From Macrotis lagotis (taxonomy: Eukaryota; Chordata; Mammalia; Peramelemorphia; Peramelidae), in assembly GCF_037893015.1 (NCBI RefSeq), contig NC_133666.1:157092498-157156497 (forward strand): a stretch of 64,000 bases of DNA, written 5' to 3'. A program made the position numbers and the translations under genes. Every line of letters begins with the position of its first letter. Position 1 is the first letter of the stretch. This document shows, in pieces, positions 36,880 through 48,650 of this stretch. The notes under the pieces are model-generated. The model was not told the DNA's origin. It searched no databases and saw nothing but the letters and a program-made list of their open reading frames with translations.

Positions 36880-37580
36880 AATGAACACTTTACTAAAGAA
36901 TTTCTATGGGTCAGGCATTGTAGGTAAATATTAGGGACACAAAAAATGGCCAACACAGTCATTGCTCTCAAGAACTGAGAATCTAAAGGAGGAGGTTACA
37001 TGACAACAACTAAATCAGTAAGCTACAAATAAGATAAATCTAAAGTGATTAAAAGAAGAAAGATATAACAATCAAGAGAAGTTAGGGAGGGAGAGAGAAG
37101 AGAAGGGTGTGTGAGTGGGGGTGGGAATGCTCCTAGATTGTTGCCATGAGTCTGAGTGATTGGAAGGATGCATCTGTCCTCTATAGTAAATGGTGGTGGT
37201 GGTGGTGGTGGTGGGGAATGGGAGCTATTGAGGATTTAGAGTGAAAAATAATGGGTTTAGTATAAGGTGTCTCCTGGAATTCAGTTCAGTTGCCTGAAAG
37301 GAGGTTGGTGAGGGAAGACTGAAAGGCAGTAGAGATTGGGTAAAATAAGTTGACCTTAAAATCATTAACATAGAAATGATAATTACAATTTTGGTAGCTG
37401 ATGAGATCACCAGGTGAAGAATAGAGAGGAGAAGAGAGGCCTGGGCAGAATCCTGAGGGAAATCTCTGGGGAGAGGACATAGCTGGAAAGGTAGAATGAA
37501 GAGATTATTAAAGAGGTTTGCAATACTTCTGTAACTTCTTGAATAGAAAAATGACATGATAATAGTTAAGAGAATGCCTG
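36880..37580 (-). mobile_element. L2-type LINE fragment (antisense)
   Basis: Starts with a decayed 3' motif ('gggtcaggcattgtaggta', 'attgctctcaagaactgag') and continues with 'tgatgagatcaccaggtga', 'gcctgggcagaatcctgag', 'aagaggtttgcaatacttc'. A (GGT)n microsatellite lies inside at 37192-37213. Confidence 0.55.
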
Positions 37581-37879
37581 GCAATGAGAACAAGTATTAC
37601 TGATGTCTTCCTTCCTCATTTTGCTGAACCTGTTTTCTCATCTATTAAATGAGGGGGTTGGGCTACATGGCTTCACAGGTCACTTCCAGTGCAAGATCTA
37701 GGATCCTATGGTTATAAATCTGGGCATACCTTGATGCATTTTTACCAAGCTAAACAAATAAAAACACTATGTCTATTTTGTTTTGCCATATATTTGTGGT
37801 GCTAAAAATGACAATACTCATTAAGTTTTTTTAGTTTTAATTTTTCTCTTCCTGCACCCCCAAAGAATAGAAAACCCTT

Positions 37880-38022
37880 TTCCCTGGATAGAGCACCAGC
37901 CTTGGAGTTAAGAGTACCTGAGTTCAAATCAGACCTCAGACACTTAATAACTACCTAGCCGTGTGGCCTAGGGGAAGCCAATTAACCCCATTGCCTTGAA
38001 AAATCTAAAAAAAAAATACCTT
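37880..38022 (+). mobile_element. tRNA-derived SINE
   Basis: 'ccctggatagagcaccagc' to 'aatctaaaaaaaaa'. Possible short TSD ccttttcc on both sides. The head is truncated. Confidence 0.82.
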
Positions 38023-38162
38023 TTCCTTTTTAGCAAGAAATATTCATCGAAGGATAAGTTATCACCATGTCAAATGATCTCCCGAAGTCTGAAGTGATAC
38101 AAAGTAGTACATTAAAAATTAAGCTCAATTAGCCTCTATTATTTCAATATTTATATCCTTTA

Positions 38163-38302
38163 CATCACACTCAATTTGGATCAATGTATACCATGGAAAC
38201 AATGTAAAGAATGACAAATTGCCTTCTGTGGGGGGGGGGGAGCAAGATTAGGGGAAACATTGTAAAACTCAAAATAAATGAAATCTCTTATCTAAAAAAA
38301 TA
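38163..38302 (+). mobile_element. Short LINE-1 3' end insertion with perfect TSD
   Basis: Only about 140 bp of L1 3'UTR and tail ('ggatcaatgtataccatgg', a G run, 'ctcaaaataaatgaaatc'), matching the 3' end of the L1 at 6.95-7.08 kb. It is flanked by identical 16-bp copies of atatttatatccttta at 38147-38162 and 38303-38318, the mark of target-primed insertion. Confidence 0.85.
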
Positions 38303-38957
38303 TATTTATATCCTTTAGACATCAGAGGAGTGGCAGTTAATGGCCTCATGACCTCAGCCAAGTCCCTTCAGATAACTCTCCAAGACTTAACTATGGGGCA
38401 AACTATAGTTTCCTACAATTTTCCTCTGCTACTAAAAGACATAAAAATAAGAGATCACTAGTAATCTTGAAGAGAGAAGTTTCAGCTGAAAGAAGTTGCA
38501 TCCTAACTGGACAGGGTTCAGAATCGAGTAAGAAGAGGAGGTATCTAGGGCTACGGATAGATGGCTTTTTCCACAAGTTTTGCAAATTCAGATAGCTCCA
38601 GCGTGCAGCATACTGCGTTAGGGTGCCGAGGGAAAGGCAGAGTCAACAAGACGCTGCTCACACTCTCCAGAAGCACCAGAGGTGTCCCACGGCCCCCGGG
38701 CCCCTTCCTCCTCCTCTTCCCGGGTTCAGGCCCGGGGTCTAGGACCACGGATGGGCGCCCCCCTTCAAAGCCCCTTCCTCATCGGCCTGCAGTCGCCCTT
38801 GGGGACAGCCGGCAAACTCGGCTTCCGCGAGGAGAACGAGCCGGCGGCTGCTTCCCCAGGCCTGCAAGGGACCCCAACACAAAAGCCGACTTAAGGAAGC
38901 CTGGGCCCTACGAGGAGCCGATCCGGACAGCTCTTCGGCCGCCGTGCCACCACTCAC

Positions 38958-38996
38958 CTCATTATTGAGGTTCAGCACCCCCGTCGTCTGAGCCAT
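38958..38996 (-). CDS. SRFBP1: SRFBP1 coding exon 1
   Basis: Codes for MAQTTGVLNLNNE; the human protein starts MAQPGTLNLNNE. The ATG is at 38996-38994 and the exon ends in phase 0 at a strong donor, GAG|gtgagtgg (donor at 38957-38951). It lies in a CpG island, as expected for a broadly expressed gene. The reading frame upstream of the ATG stays open for about 74 codons, back to at least 39218, with no in-frame ATG. Homology to the mammalian N-terminus makes this ATG the likely start. The 5'UTR extends to the right by an unknown amount, probably within 39000-39200. Confidence 0.93.
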
Positions 38997-39049
38997 GGTC
39001 GAGTCCCCGGACCCGAAGGCCGCCGCAGCCGAGGCCACCGGCGTGGAGC

Positions 39050-39235
39050 GGCCGGCGCTGACAGCTCCGCCCCGTCCCGGCCGCGGAGACCACCGCGCAG
39101 GCGCAGGCGAGCCTCTACGGAAACTCTTTTGGCTCAAGATTAGCGCTTCACAGTCCGCTTTCTGAACTTCCGGGAAAGAGCGGAAATTAGGACTTGCGAC
39201 GAGAAACTTCCGGCGCAAGTTGGTGACGTAGCTGG
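39050..39235 (-). promoter_or_regulatory. SRFBP1: SRFBP1 CpG-island promoter
   Basis: A GC- and CpG-rich block (about 38.58-39.23 kb) surrounds exon 1 in an otherwise AT-rich window. Immediately upstream of the ATG are visible motifs typical of TATA-less housekeeping promoters: a GC box (ccgccccg, 39067-39074), an NRF1-like site (gcgcaggcgca, 39095-39105), two ETS-type sites (acttccgg at 39166-39173 and 39206-39213) and a CRE-like tgacgta (39224-39230). No TATA box is apparent. The transcription start is inferred to lie here but cannot be placed. I see no gene starting on the plus strand, so I do not claim a bidirectional promoter. Confidence 0.75.
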
Positions 39236-39279
39236 TTCTTGTTGTTGGATTTGATCCAGATGATTATTTTCTCGTTTTT

Positions 39280-39525
39280 TCCTGTTAATTGCTGTGGAGT
39301 CCTGTCATTGAGTCAGACTCTTCATGATTTTGCTAAAAACCTATTCTTTTTCTTGGCAAGGATACAGGGAGTGATTTGCCTTTGCCTTCTCTGGCGCCTT
39401 TTACGCATGAGGAAACTGAGGCAGGCGGAGTTAAGCGACTTGGCCAGCGTCGCGCCACATCGCTAGTGAGTGTTTGAGGTCTTCTTTGAACCCGGGTCTT
39501 ACAGGCGAGCTGGCGCTCCCCACCC
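39280..39525 (-). mobile_element. CpG-retaining SINE at the edge of the SRFBP1 promoter
   Basis: 'ttcttggcaaggatacagg', 'tgaggaaactgaggcaggc', 'gaacccgggtcttacaggc'. Unlike the other copies it has many CpGs ('aagcgacttggccagcgtcg', 'cgccacatcgct'), and it starts about 45 bp from the CRE-like site of the promoter. Confidence 0.75.
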
Positions 39526-39731
39526 AAATGATTTTGGCTAAAGACTGGTGGGTTCCGGTTTAACTTTGGCGAATGGAATTGGGGCTTGAGGAGAAGGGCG
39601 AGAGTGGAAGGCGACCCAGATGAGGCCCCCCAGGTGTGAAAAAAAGACTTGAACTAAGACTGGACCAGAACCCCAGCAGCAACAGTTTGCGGGGGGCGGG
39701 GAGAGGAGTAAAGCTGGCCGGAAATGGAAAT

Positions 39732-39880
39732 TCCTCAGTCCCTTTTTTTTTTTGCAAGGCAAATGGGGTTAAGGCCACACAGCTAGGAGATTACTAAGTG
39801 TCTGAGGTCGAATTTGAACTCAGGTACTCCTCTGACTCCAGGGCCGGTGCTCTGTCCACTACACCACCTAGCTGCCCCTC
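39732..39880 (-). mobile_element. tRNA-derived SINE upstream of SRFBP1
   Basis: T run, 'tttgcaaggcaaatggggtt' to 'ccacctagctgcccc', with a small internal deletion after ttaag (the 'tggcttgccc' part is missing). Confidence 0.85.
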
Positions 39881-40739
39881 AGGCTCTTAATAGATGTGTG
39901 ATCCTGGGCAAATCTCAACCTCTCCATCGATCCTCCATTTGCTCTTCTATGATGAGATAACCCCTAGTCTTATATATAATGTGTGTGTGAGTGTGTGTGT
40001 ATTGGATATGACCAGGTAAGAGATTATAGATATATGTAATATATCTATATAATGAGGAACCCCAAGATAACCCCAAATTTATCATTTGCTTGGGCCCCTG
40101 GAGAGCGGGAAGGAACAGGTCACCTGTCATACATTAAACTTTTTTTTTTTGGGGGGGGGGGAGATGTTAAGTAATTTGACTTCTCTCAGTTCATAAAGTT
40201 AAGTCCGTGAAGAAGAGCATTTCCCAGCCAGTCTTTCTGACACTTCCCCATTTTCCCAGACCACTGCAGTTGTGGAATTGATGGGAGGGGAAAAGGAAAT
40301 TGAAATTTCTCACTGTCAATTACAGGATATTGATTACGCTCACCATTAGACTTGAACAACATCGGTTAAATGAGCTTCTACAAGAATCATGAGGAATTAT
40401 TTATACTAGAAACAATCCTTCTGGGCCCCTCATGATTGATGCCAGTGTATCTTAAATGCAGTGTGCTTTACATATTAAGTTGATCTTACTGACCAACCAG
40501 GAACATTGAGATTTTCTAAGTAAGTGGTGGGAATTTGCTTAGCAAGTCCTTTCAAGTCTTCACTGTCTTACCTCTCACAAATACGTGATAAACTTTCTCA
40601 GCTCCCTTGTTTGTAGGAGGGCTGAAGACAGGAATGCAGTCTGACAATTTTTTTTTCTTATGAAAATGAGCATTTGAGATAAAATCTTTATCCTTTAGGA
40701 GCTTATAATCTAGTAAGTGAATCAGATATTAAAATGGAT

Positions 40740-41525
40740 AATTACCTGTCATTACCTTTTCTTATTAATATGCTACTCCCTTGCTTCATTTTTGGAAATT
40801 AATTGCATACAGGAAATGTTCAAAATCTTGATTTCAATAACATAGTGCTCACACTAATCAATCTTTCTCTAAAATGCCTTACCTGATCATACCCAAGTGT
40901 ATTCCCTTTACCATTCAGCTGCACCTACCATTCTGAATCTATGATATACTTCTTTGTCTTGTAAGTGTTTTTGTGCTCTTCAGGAGGCTCTCATTACCTT
41001 TAGCTCAACTCGCATAGTTTCTGAAACAGTCTTGTCTCCCTGCCAAAACAATCTATTTTGGGCACAGATCTGATGTCACTTATTATATTCAAAGTCTTTC
41101 AATGGTTTTTATTGCATACTTTACATTTATTTCCTAGTGATTGCTACCCTACCCTAATGATATTACTACTCTACCTTTCTAATTTTTTCTAAAACTACTA
41201 CCAACCTTCTCTCTCTTTATCCCAGCTCTCCCACACATCCAATTTCAATCTAATCAAATTGATTCATACTGATTCCTACATTTTCTCTTAGCTTTTGCTC
41301 TCACTGATTCCTATGCCTGAAATATTCTCTGTCCCATCAATACTTACTGAAACTATTTGTTCTTCAAGATTCAGTTAGAAAATAGAATTTCTATATCACT
41401 TCCTTAATTCGCCCACTTGAAGTTGACTGAGAGTTTCATGGATCATTTGTAGTTCTATGCACTTGCTATGTTTTGTTTCATATAATAGATGTTTATATGT
41501 TGTCCTTCCTTTAAGAAGCTAATAT
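40740..41525 (+). mobile_element. L2-type LINE 3' region
   Basis: 'tcaaagtctttcaatggtt', 'ctgattcctatgcctgaaat' and 'ttgttcttcaagattcagt' follow the order of the L2 C-terminal and 3' region. Decayed. Confidence 0.55.
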
Positions 41526-42219
41526 AATGTTAGATTCTGCCTGCCACCATTTGAATCTAGGAGTTCCTATGATGGTTTAAGTTGAGGTTTCATGACAATG
41601 AGAGCAGGACAGACCATAGCAGAAGATGACACATGTAAGCCAGCCAGATTCTAACTGGGCTAGAAGAGAATCAAAAGAGCTCAAGGAATACTAAAAAAAG
41701 AAAAAAAGTATAAGGCCAGGCAGTTTTAGAAAAATGCCATTTAACAGAATAAAAGAGCACTGATATTTTGCAAACACTTGGCTTTTAATGTAATTTTGTA
41801 GATTAACCTTGTCTTGTTTACCCTAGATGAGGAGTTTCAGCTATACAGCTTCCTGCAAATCATGTAACCCTCGTGAAGAGAAGCTATCTCTATGTGGCAA
41901 TCGATATCTTTAATGAGGAGTCATAGGAGGAGCACCAAGTGACAAAAAAAAAATTGACTATAACAATAATAATAATGATTTTCATCTTATTTTTATATTT
42001 TCATTTTTTTAGTCCTTAAAGTTAATAAAGCGATTTCTATGGATTGTTTCATTTGGGAATGACTGATTATGGACATAATTTTTTTCATAAGAGTAAAACT
42101 AGCATGTTCTTTTCATAGTTATTATTTGATATCTTTCTAGAAGTATTAATAGTAGTAAGACAAAAATAAAGACATAAAGATAGGGGAGATAAAACTATTC
42201 GCCAATGGTGTTTTGGTTT

Positions 42220-43560
42220 TGGTGAATTATAGAGACTCAGCAAAGAAACTAATTAATATGCTAGCTTCAGTAAATTAGTTGGATTTAAAAGAAACCCACA
42301 AAAATCAACAATATTTCTATATAGCAGTATCAAAAGCCAGGAGAAGATAACAGGAAAATTCCATTTTATTTAAGTAAAAAAGGATACTGGTAAAAAAGTA
42401 ATCACTAATCATGTCACACTTAAGATTTGTAGAATTTAAATTGCAAAATGTTCCTTATAAAATAATATTAACTGGAAGTCTTCAGTATGGTAAAAATGAC
42501 AATGCTACCTAAATTATTTTTATAATTTTAGCATTTTTTAACCAAACTACAAAGGACAAAACCAGGGACAGAAAAAAAATAACAATTTGAGGGATAAACG
42601 ATCAAAATTCTCAAAATAATTTTTTTAATGTAGGAACAAAAAGGATTTAAAACTTTTAGATCTCAAATTAAATATGAAGCAGTAATCACAGTTTTGGTAC
42701 TTGTTTTTTGCAAATTGAAAAGTAGATAAATGAGATAGACTAGATGAGAATCAGAACTTAATGAACTCATTAATGCAGTGTTTGATAAATGCTAGCATAT
42801 AAATTACTTAGAGAAAAACTAACAAAAATTGCTGGAAAAACTAGAAATCAGTTTGGCATAATTAGGTTGAATCTAATGTGTTACATATAATATGATCAAC
42901 TCAAAATGGAAAGATTTCCAAACTCTGTATACTAAAGGTTAAATTAAAAAAAAATGACCCAGAGCAGATGCCTGTACTGACAATGGTTTATTGCTTCCTA
43001 AAGCAAAGAATAGAAACAATTACAAAAAAAAATAAATTTTTGTATGAAATTTAAAAAGCCTACATGAAAAACATCCATCATATGGAAAATGGTCAACTGT
43101 GTGTGTGTGTGTGGCGGGGGGGATTTGCATCAAGTATCACTGACTGAGTCTGATATCCAAGCTACATCTGAAGCTAGTACAAATATATAAAACTCCAAAT
43201 CATTCACCAATAGATATGGTCAAAGGATTTGAATAGTTTTCAACAGAATTGTCAAGTTATTCTTAGGAATTTTTTTTCCAAATTACTAATAAAACAAATG
43301 AAAATCAAAAAACTCCCAGGAATTTGCCTTGTGACTAAGAAACTGACAAAACTGAAAAAAAGATGTCAGTAATCAATTGGAGATGACTGCAGAAAGACAT
43401 TTTGGATCAGTGAATTAGTCCAACCATTCTGTGTAACAATTTGGAATTATGCTCAAAAAACAAGTGACTAAAATGTCCATGCCCTTTGATCTAGACATTC
43501 TTTCACTAGATATATCTAAAGGAGAACAATGATTTAAAGAAAAAAAATCACCAAAATGAT
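42220..43560 (+). mobile_element. Old LINE-1 ORF2 fragment
   Basis: Diverged ORF2-to-3' sequence: 'agcttcagtaaattagttgg', 'caatatttctatatagcag', 'aaaaatgacaatgctacct', then 'accattctgtgtaacaatt' and 'ccctttgatctagacattc'. Many stops; no open frame of note. Probable continuation at 44330-44420. Confidence 0.7.
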
Positions 43561-44330
43561 AGGACCCTCTTATTTTGCCACACATACTGGATTGCTCCTT
43601 CTACAGAGGGTTTGAAGGAATGAGGAGTGGCATTGTTGGAAAGCAGGTGCTTGCTTTTGGCAACAGGAATTGAAATTTTCTGCCTAGCTCTCTAAGAAAA
43701 AAGAGCTGTCCCACAGTAGTGACCTTCAAAAGGAAAAAAAGTATTTGGTAGTATTCTCTCCTAAGGGATCTTCAGAAAGAGGCTCTGACAGGTAAGTACG
43801 GAAATCAACCAATAACAAGAAAATTCTCCCATGATAATGAAAGAAGTATTGAAGGGTTGGCAAAGGGTCTTTCCTTGATGATGCTGGAAGAAGTGATTTC
43901 TTAGGGCCAGGAGTCAGGTGAAAAGGTAGACTACTAGGCAGACAATGGTTGTAATTGATTTTAGTATGTCAGGGAACCATATCATTCACATGATAGTAAT
44001 AACCTTCCAGAAGATTATCCTGGAGCATGGAGTCAAAACTGAAGAGAGATCTTTAGAAGGGTTTTGTCATGCAGGAAAACATACCATTACTTTGGCAGGC
44101 TAGGAGTTAGATACTCATTAAAGTTTTAGATGGGTAGTTTGTAGGGTCTTCATAAAGGTCTCATTTGATTTGCAGTGACTCAGGTCTGGTAACTTTGCCT
44201 TGATGAAAACCTAACTTGAATACTTTTACTAAAACTGAATCAAGGAAAAGGCTTTGATCCTGAAAAAAGAGACACCCATGAGTCTTATTGAATTGAGTGT
44301 TCATAAGGATGTATACACTCAAACCCTGGA
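43561..44330. other. Upstream flank, unassigned block between two L1 pieces
   Basis: Splits L1-like sequence at 43.56 and 44.33 kb, so it may be an inserted repeat of unknown type. No open frame of note. Confidence 0.35.
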
Positions 44331-44679
44331 TCCAGATATTCCAATGATAGGCATATAACCCAAGGAGGTCAATAATAAAATTGGAAAGTTTAATATACAA
44401 TAACATTTATTTTATCACAATGGAATTGGAAATAAAAACCTCATAAAAGCATTTTGTACATATATTGAATGCTGAAAAACATGAGAAAGTTTGCATGAAT
44501 TGATGTATTAATCTCAGGTAAGGTGATCAAAGAAAACAGTTTATATGACTATAACAATGTAAATCTAAAAATGCAAGCAAACTCGAATATATGAAATTAT
44601 AATAAGCAATATAGGAACCTAAGGGGGTAAAAAATGAGAAGGCACTTCTATCCTTTCTTTGCAGAGATGAGGAACTTGT

Positions 44680-44832
44680 GTTTTTTTTAAGGTTTTTGCA
44701 AGGCAATGGGGTTAAGTGTCTTGCCCAAAGCCACACAACTAGGTAATTATTACATGTCTGAGGTTGGATTTGAACTCAGGTAATCCTGACTCCAGAACCA
44801 GTGCTCTATCCACTGTGCCACCTAGCTGCCCT
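44680..44832 (-). mobile_element. tRNA-derived SINE with 12-bp TSD
   Basis: Flanked by gatgaggaactt (44666-44677) and gatgagggactt (44833-44844), one mismatch. Antisense. Confidence 0.9.
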
Positions 44833-45699
44833 GATGAGGGACTTTGAACATGGAATATTACTAAGATCAGATTTTTTAAAAATATATTAATTTTTTTCTC
44901 ATGGCAGGGTTATGCAAAGGTTAAGAAAGATGCACTGAATAATGTAGGCAACATAGCAAAAGATACAAAAAATTTCAAGGAATTGAAGGAATTTAATTCA
45001 AGGAATTAAAGACTCTATACCATTCAGAAAAATCAGAAAAAGCAAGGATTTAGGAACATGTGGTATATGTCTTAGAATCTTGGATGAACAAAGAGAAAAA
45101 ATAATTGCATCATCTATGAATATATTACTATTTCAAGAGAAGTGTAAGAGGGAATACCCATGGGGAGAGATGTCTAGTCACAACAACTCTATGATCTGCT
45201 CTGAAGGCTTTTTAATAGCATAGGACAGCTGATGCTAAGGAAATTCATTAATAGTAGGCAGTCATTAATTTGTATGACTTAGAGAGAGAGAGAAGCCTAT
45301 GCTCTTGTAATAGAGAGCCCATTCACTCCAGTGTGCTTGTTAAGAGGACAAATTACATTATCCTCCCTGAAAGAGGAAAGTGTCAGAAGGGATAACAAAG
45401 GAACTAATTTCAGCTCTGCCATGAAGGAAGATTTTAGCATCATACCTAGGGCAGTTTAGTGTGTAGTAAGTGACTTGGTCATCACTAAGACTGAGACTGA
45501 GAAAACAGGAGAGCCAGTGTCACCTGGAATATATTTCACTGCCTTTTCAACTGGTTGCATGGTTAAAATCAGCTGGTATATTTAAGGCAGAGACAGGGTT
45601 GTTACTGTTTGCCTGTAAATAATCTAACTGATCAAAATTTGTTCCTATAAAATGTTTAAGATTGTTTACAGATTGAGAGTCAGGTGTGGGTAAACTTCC

Positions 45700-45810
45700 A
45701 GGTTATGTTACCAAGTCAATTAAGGGAATTTTTCTAAGCAGGATCCTAAGCACCAGGGAAAGGGGAAAGGCAAAAATAGGCCTTGTATTCAAAGAGTTCA
45801 CATTCTAATG

Positions 45811-45843
<33 letters not shown>

Positions 45844-46790
45844 CATATATATATATGTATATATATACATATATATATATACACATATACTAACATCTAG
45901 CAAGATATGAATAGGATAAATAGTTAAATCTCAGAGGGAAGGCATTGAAGGTACTTGGGAAAGTCTTCTTGCCAAAAAGAAGGATTTTAGCTGAGACATA
46001 GAAAATTCCAAGGCAGAAAAGGCAACAAGTTAAGGGATTGAATGTTCTATTCTAGGAAAACAATGAGGCTAGTATTACTGGATTATAGAATGAGAAAAGG
46101 AGTAAAGTTTAAAAACCCGGAAAAAATAAGGGGCTAGAGTATAAAAGACTTTAAAAAGCTAAACTGAATATTTTATATTTAGTCCTTTTAAAAGACAAAT
46201 GATTTTATATTTGGTCATGGAAGTAATAGAAAGACAATGAAATTTATTGAATAGAGGGGTAAAATATTCAGACTTTAGGAAGATCACCTTGAAAGAGGAA
46301 TGGAGGATGGATTGGAGTAGGGAAAGATTTAAGATACAGGGAAACCAACAAGCAGGATACTGCAATAGTTCTGGTCTGAGATGCTGGGGGCCTGCTCTCC
46401 ATGCAGTGATAGTGTCAGAATAGAGAAGTGGAAGTATACAAGAGATATTGCAAAGGTAGACTCAACTCATCTTGGTAACAGGTTGAATGGGGGAGGGGAA
46501 AGGAAGAAGTGAGAGAGTGAGGAACTGAAGATAGCACTTAAGTTCCAAACCTTCTCATTTGAAAGTATTAGCACTTTATTAAGTGGAAATTAGGAAAAGG
46601 GGAAGAGTTGGAGAAAGATAATCAATTTAGTTTTAAATATGTTGAGTTACACATATCTATAGCCGATCCAGTTCAAGAATCCAATAGGTAGTTGGAGATG
46701 TAAAACTTGAAGACAAGAGAAAGGTTAAGAATGGATAAATAGATTTGAGAATTATCCAGAATTCCTGAGGAGAAATTTCCCTAATGGCTG
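45700..46790 (-). mobile_element. L2-type LINE fragment, about 1 kb (antisense)
   Basis: The longest L2 antisense copy here: 'ggattttagctgagacata', 'ttatagaatgagaaaagga', 'ggatggattggagtaggga', 'caagcaggatactgcaata', 'gttttaaatatgttgagtt', 'caataggtagttggagatg'. An AT microsatellite has expanded at 45811-45892. Confidence 0.65.
45811..45892. repeat. AT-rich palindromic microsatellite
   Basis: (AT)n broken by regularly spaced 'tgta' and 'taca' so that the tract is self-complementary. It sits inside an L2 fragment. Confidence 0.9.
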
Positions 46791-48429
46791 TAAGTTTCTT
46801 GTCTCCTTCCTGAGACCCTGGCCAGAAATGCACTTGTTTCCATGTGGGTTTATATCCTGTGCCACTTCAGTGATGCCATCACTAGTAGGATTTTGCAGTG
46901 GACATTTTGCTGGTATAGGCTGTTTGAAGACATCTTTTTAGAGATATCTCTAGTGAGCTTTCCATAATGTTATGCACACATTTGAAAGTTTGGACAAAAC
47001 ATCTATTTAAATATGCTATTGATTCCCAAAAATGGGAAATGGAAAAAAGTAAGCATTGACTATAAACATCACCATCTCCTAGAAAAGTTTCACTGAGTAG
47101 AAGCAATTGCATGGAAATCCAAAAGGCCCATAAACCTTGAAACATGTTTAAGGAGAAAATGGAGTGACTTTATTAGAAATTTCAACCATGCATTTATCTC
47201 AATCAACATGCATTTATCTAGCACCAGCTATAGTTCTATAAGGCACTGGGGATTCAAATATAAAAGTGAGAGAATCTCTGCCCTCAAGAAGCTTACACTA
47301 TTCTCAATTTGAAGTATATAATGTGTAATTTGTAAACTTTTTTATTCACATATGTAATTCAATATAATTTGTTTCCTTTGTAATTTATAAATTTTATTCA
47401 CTTAAACACATATGAGAAGGATTTACAAGGCTCCAACAGATTGTTTAAATGATTTCATGACATAACTTTCATAAAAGTTAAAAACTCATCTTCTAGATAT
47501 AGATAAGAGAAAATTCATAGACCCGCAAATCAAAAAGATCTGCAGGATTTTTTAAATAATGAACTCTCTAATCTACTGGTAATAATGAAACCACTCTACT
47601 GTACTAGCACACTCCAGAAATCAATTTATTATGTAGGATCTGAGGATGGTGCTTAAGAGGATGACATCAGGGAAAACGACTATATAAATATATATGGAAG
47701 AAATGTGTATTGGAGGTGACACAGATTTAAAGGCACTCAGGAATGAATTTTCAAAGTATTTAAACAAGAAGATTCAAAAAGAAAGGTAAAAATTATGATT
47801 TGTAACTTTTTGTTAACACAGGTGAATTAGTCTATCTAGAGATGTCTGTTCTAGTTCTCATTCAGCATACCACTACTGCCCCTTGCCTCATGTAGTCCCT
47901 TTCTTTACTTTAGGGTCCATATCCTTACATGTGGGTGCTCTGTTCATAGGAATATCATTTTGGTTGCTTATATTTTGTAAGATATTTTGGAGTTTGAGAG
48001 CTGGAGGTTTTTTCTAAAATCTGGGACAATTTACTTCTTGTCCTGTGTAGTTTTCATTTATGGTTTCTTGAAATTTAACTCTGAAGCACATTTTAAAAAA
48101 AATTTGAAAGGAGACCATTGATTCTCTGGGCCAACCCATTGTGTTTCAAATGAAACTACTTGACTATACCTTTAAACCTCAAATTACTGGCTTTCATTTA
48201 ATGGCTAATAACCTTCTGCTCACAAGCCTCTGAAGCTTCTTGTTTATGTTCTGCTGTCTTGGAATGAAGGAAGATAGCAATTATTTTCTTTTCTGGCCAG
48301 AAACTGAGAGACTTCCCCCACTCAGATTATTATTTCTTTGATGGCAAATTAGGCCATCTTTTGTTTAACCTAACCCTTTATCATCGAATGGACAAAGCCT
48401 CATACAAACTGAGGCCAGGCAAAGACATT
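46791..48429. other. Upstream flank, mostly unrecognised
   Basis: Holds a decayed LINE/MIR-like 3' motif at 47165-47310 ('gcactggggattcaaatat', 'ctgccctcaagaagcttac'). The rest is unassigned. Confidence 0.4.
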
Positions 48430-48650
48430 AAATAAGAAAGGCCAAGGTCATCCACTACATCCAGGGCCATCAGAAGTTGTCCTGATTTTTATCTTGCCAT
48501 TGGACTTTGAAGAATGGAGGAGAAAAGTGAGGCTGGTGACTTTGAGCAGCTCTGCCTCCCTTAAATACAATTCACATGTAAGTCGAGGCATCACTGTCTT
48601 GGTGTTATTATAGGTCCTCTGAAAATGAAGGATAAACAACAATAACATCT
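48430..48650 (+). mobile_element. Composite SINE, 3' part only
   Basis: Only the tail module remains: 'tccagggccatcagaagtt', 'gagaaaagtgaggctggtg', 'gaaaatgaaggataaacaa'. Confidence 0.75.

Larger units (their letters stand above)
10559..39235 (-). other. SRFBP1: SRFBP1 gene, 5' part (promoter to intron 3)
   Basis: Gene span for serum response factor binding protein 1 (p49/STRAP, BUD22 family), a nuclear or perinuclear protein reported to bind SRF and related to a yeast ribosome-biogenesis factor. Three consecutive exons on the minus strand join in frame and together give the first 66 residues, very close to the mammalian N-terminus. Intron 1 is about 25.2 kb (13742-38957) and intron 2 about 3.0 kb (10632-13652). 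The remaining exons, which encode most of the protein, are expected beyond the left edge. I looked for the next exon (human starts ELKPDIV) in 1-10558 and did not find it, but an eye scan can miss a diverged exon. The DAZL retrocopy and many repeats lie inside intron 1. Confidence 0.9.

Noticed and set aside
38561..38968. 135-codon plus-strand frame opposite SRFBP1 exon 1
   Set aside because: A chance open frame in a CpG island; no splice or homology support for a divergent gene.
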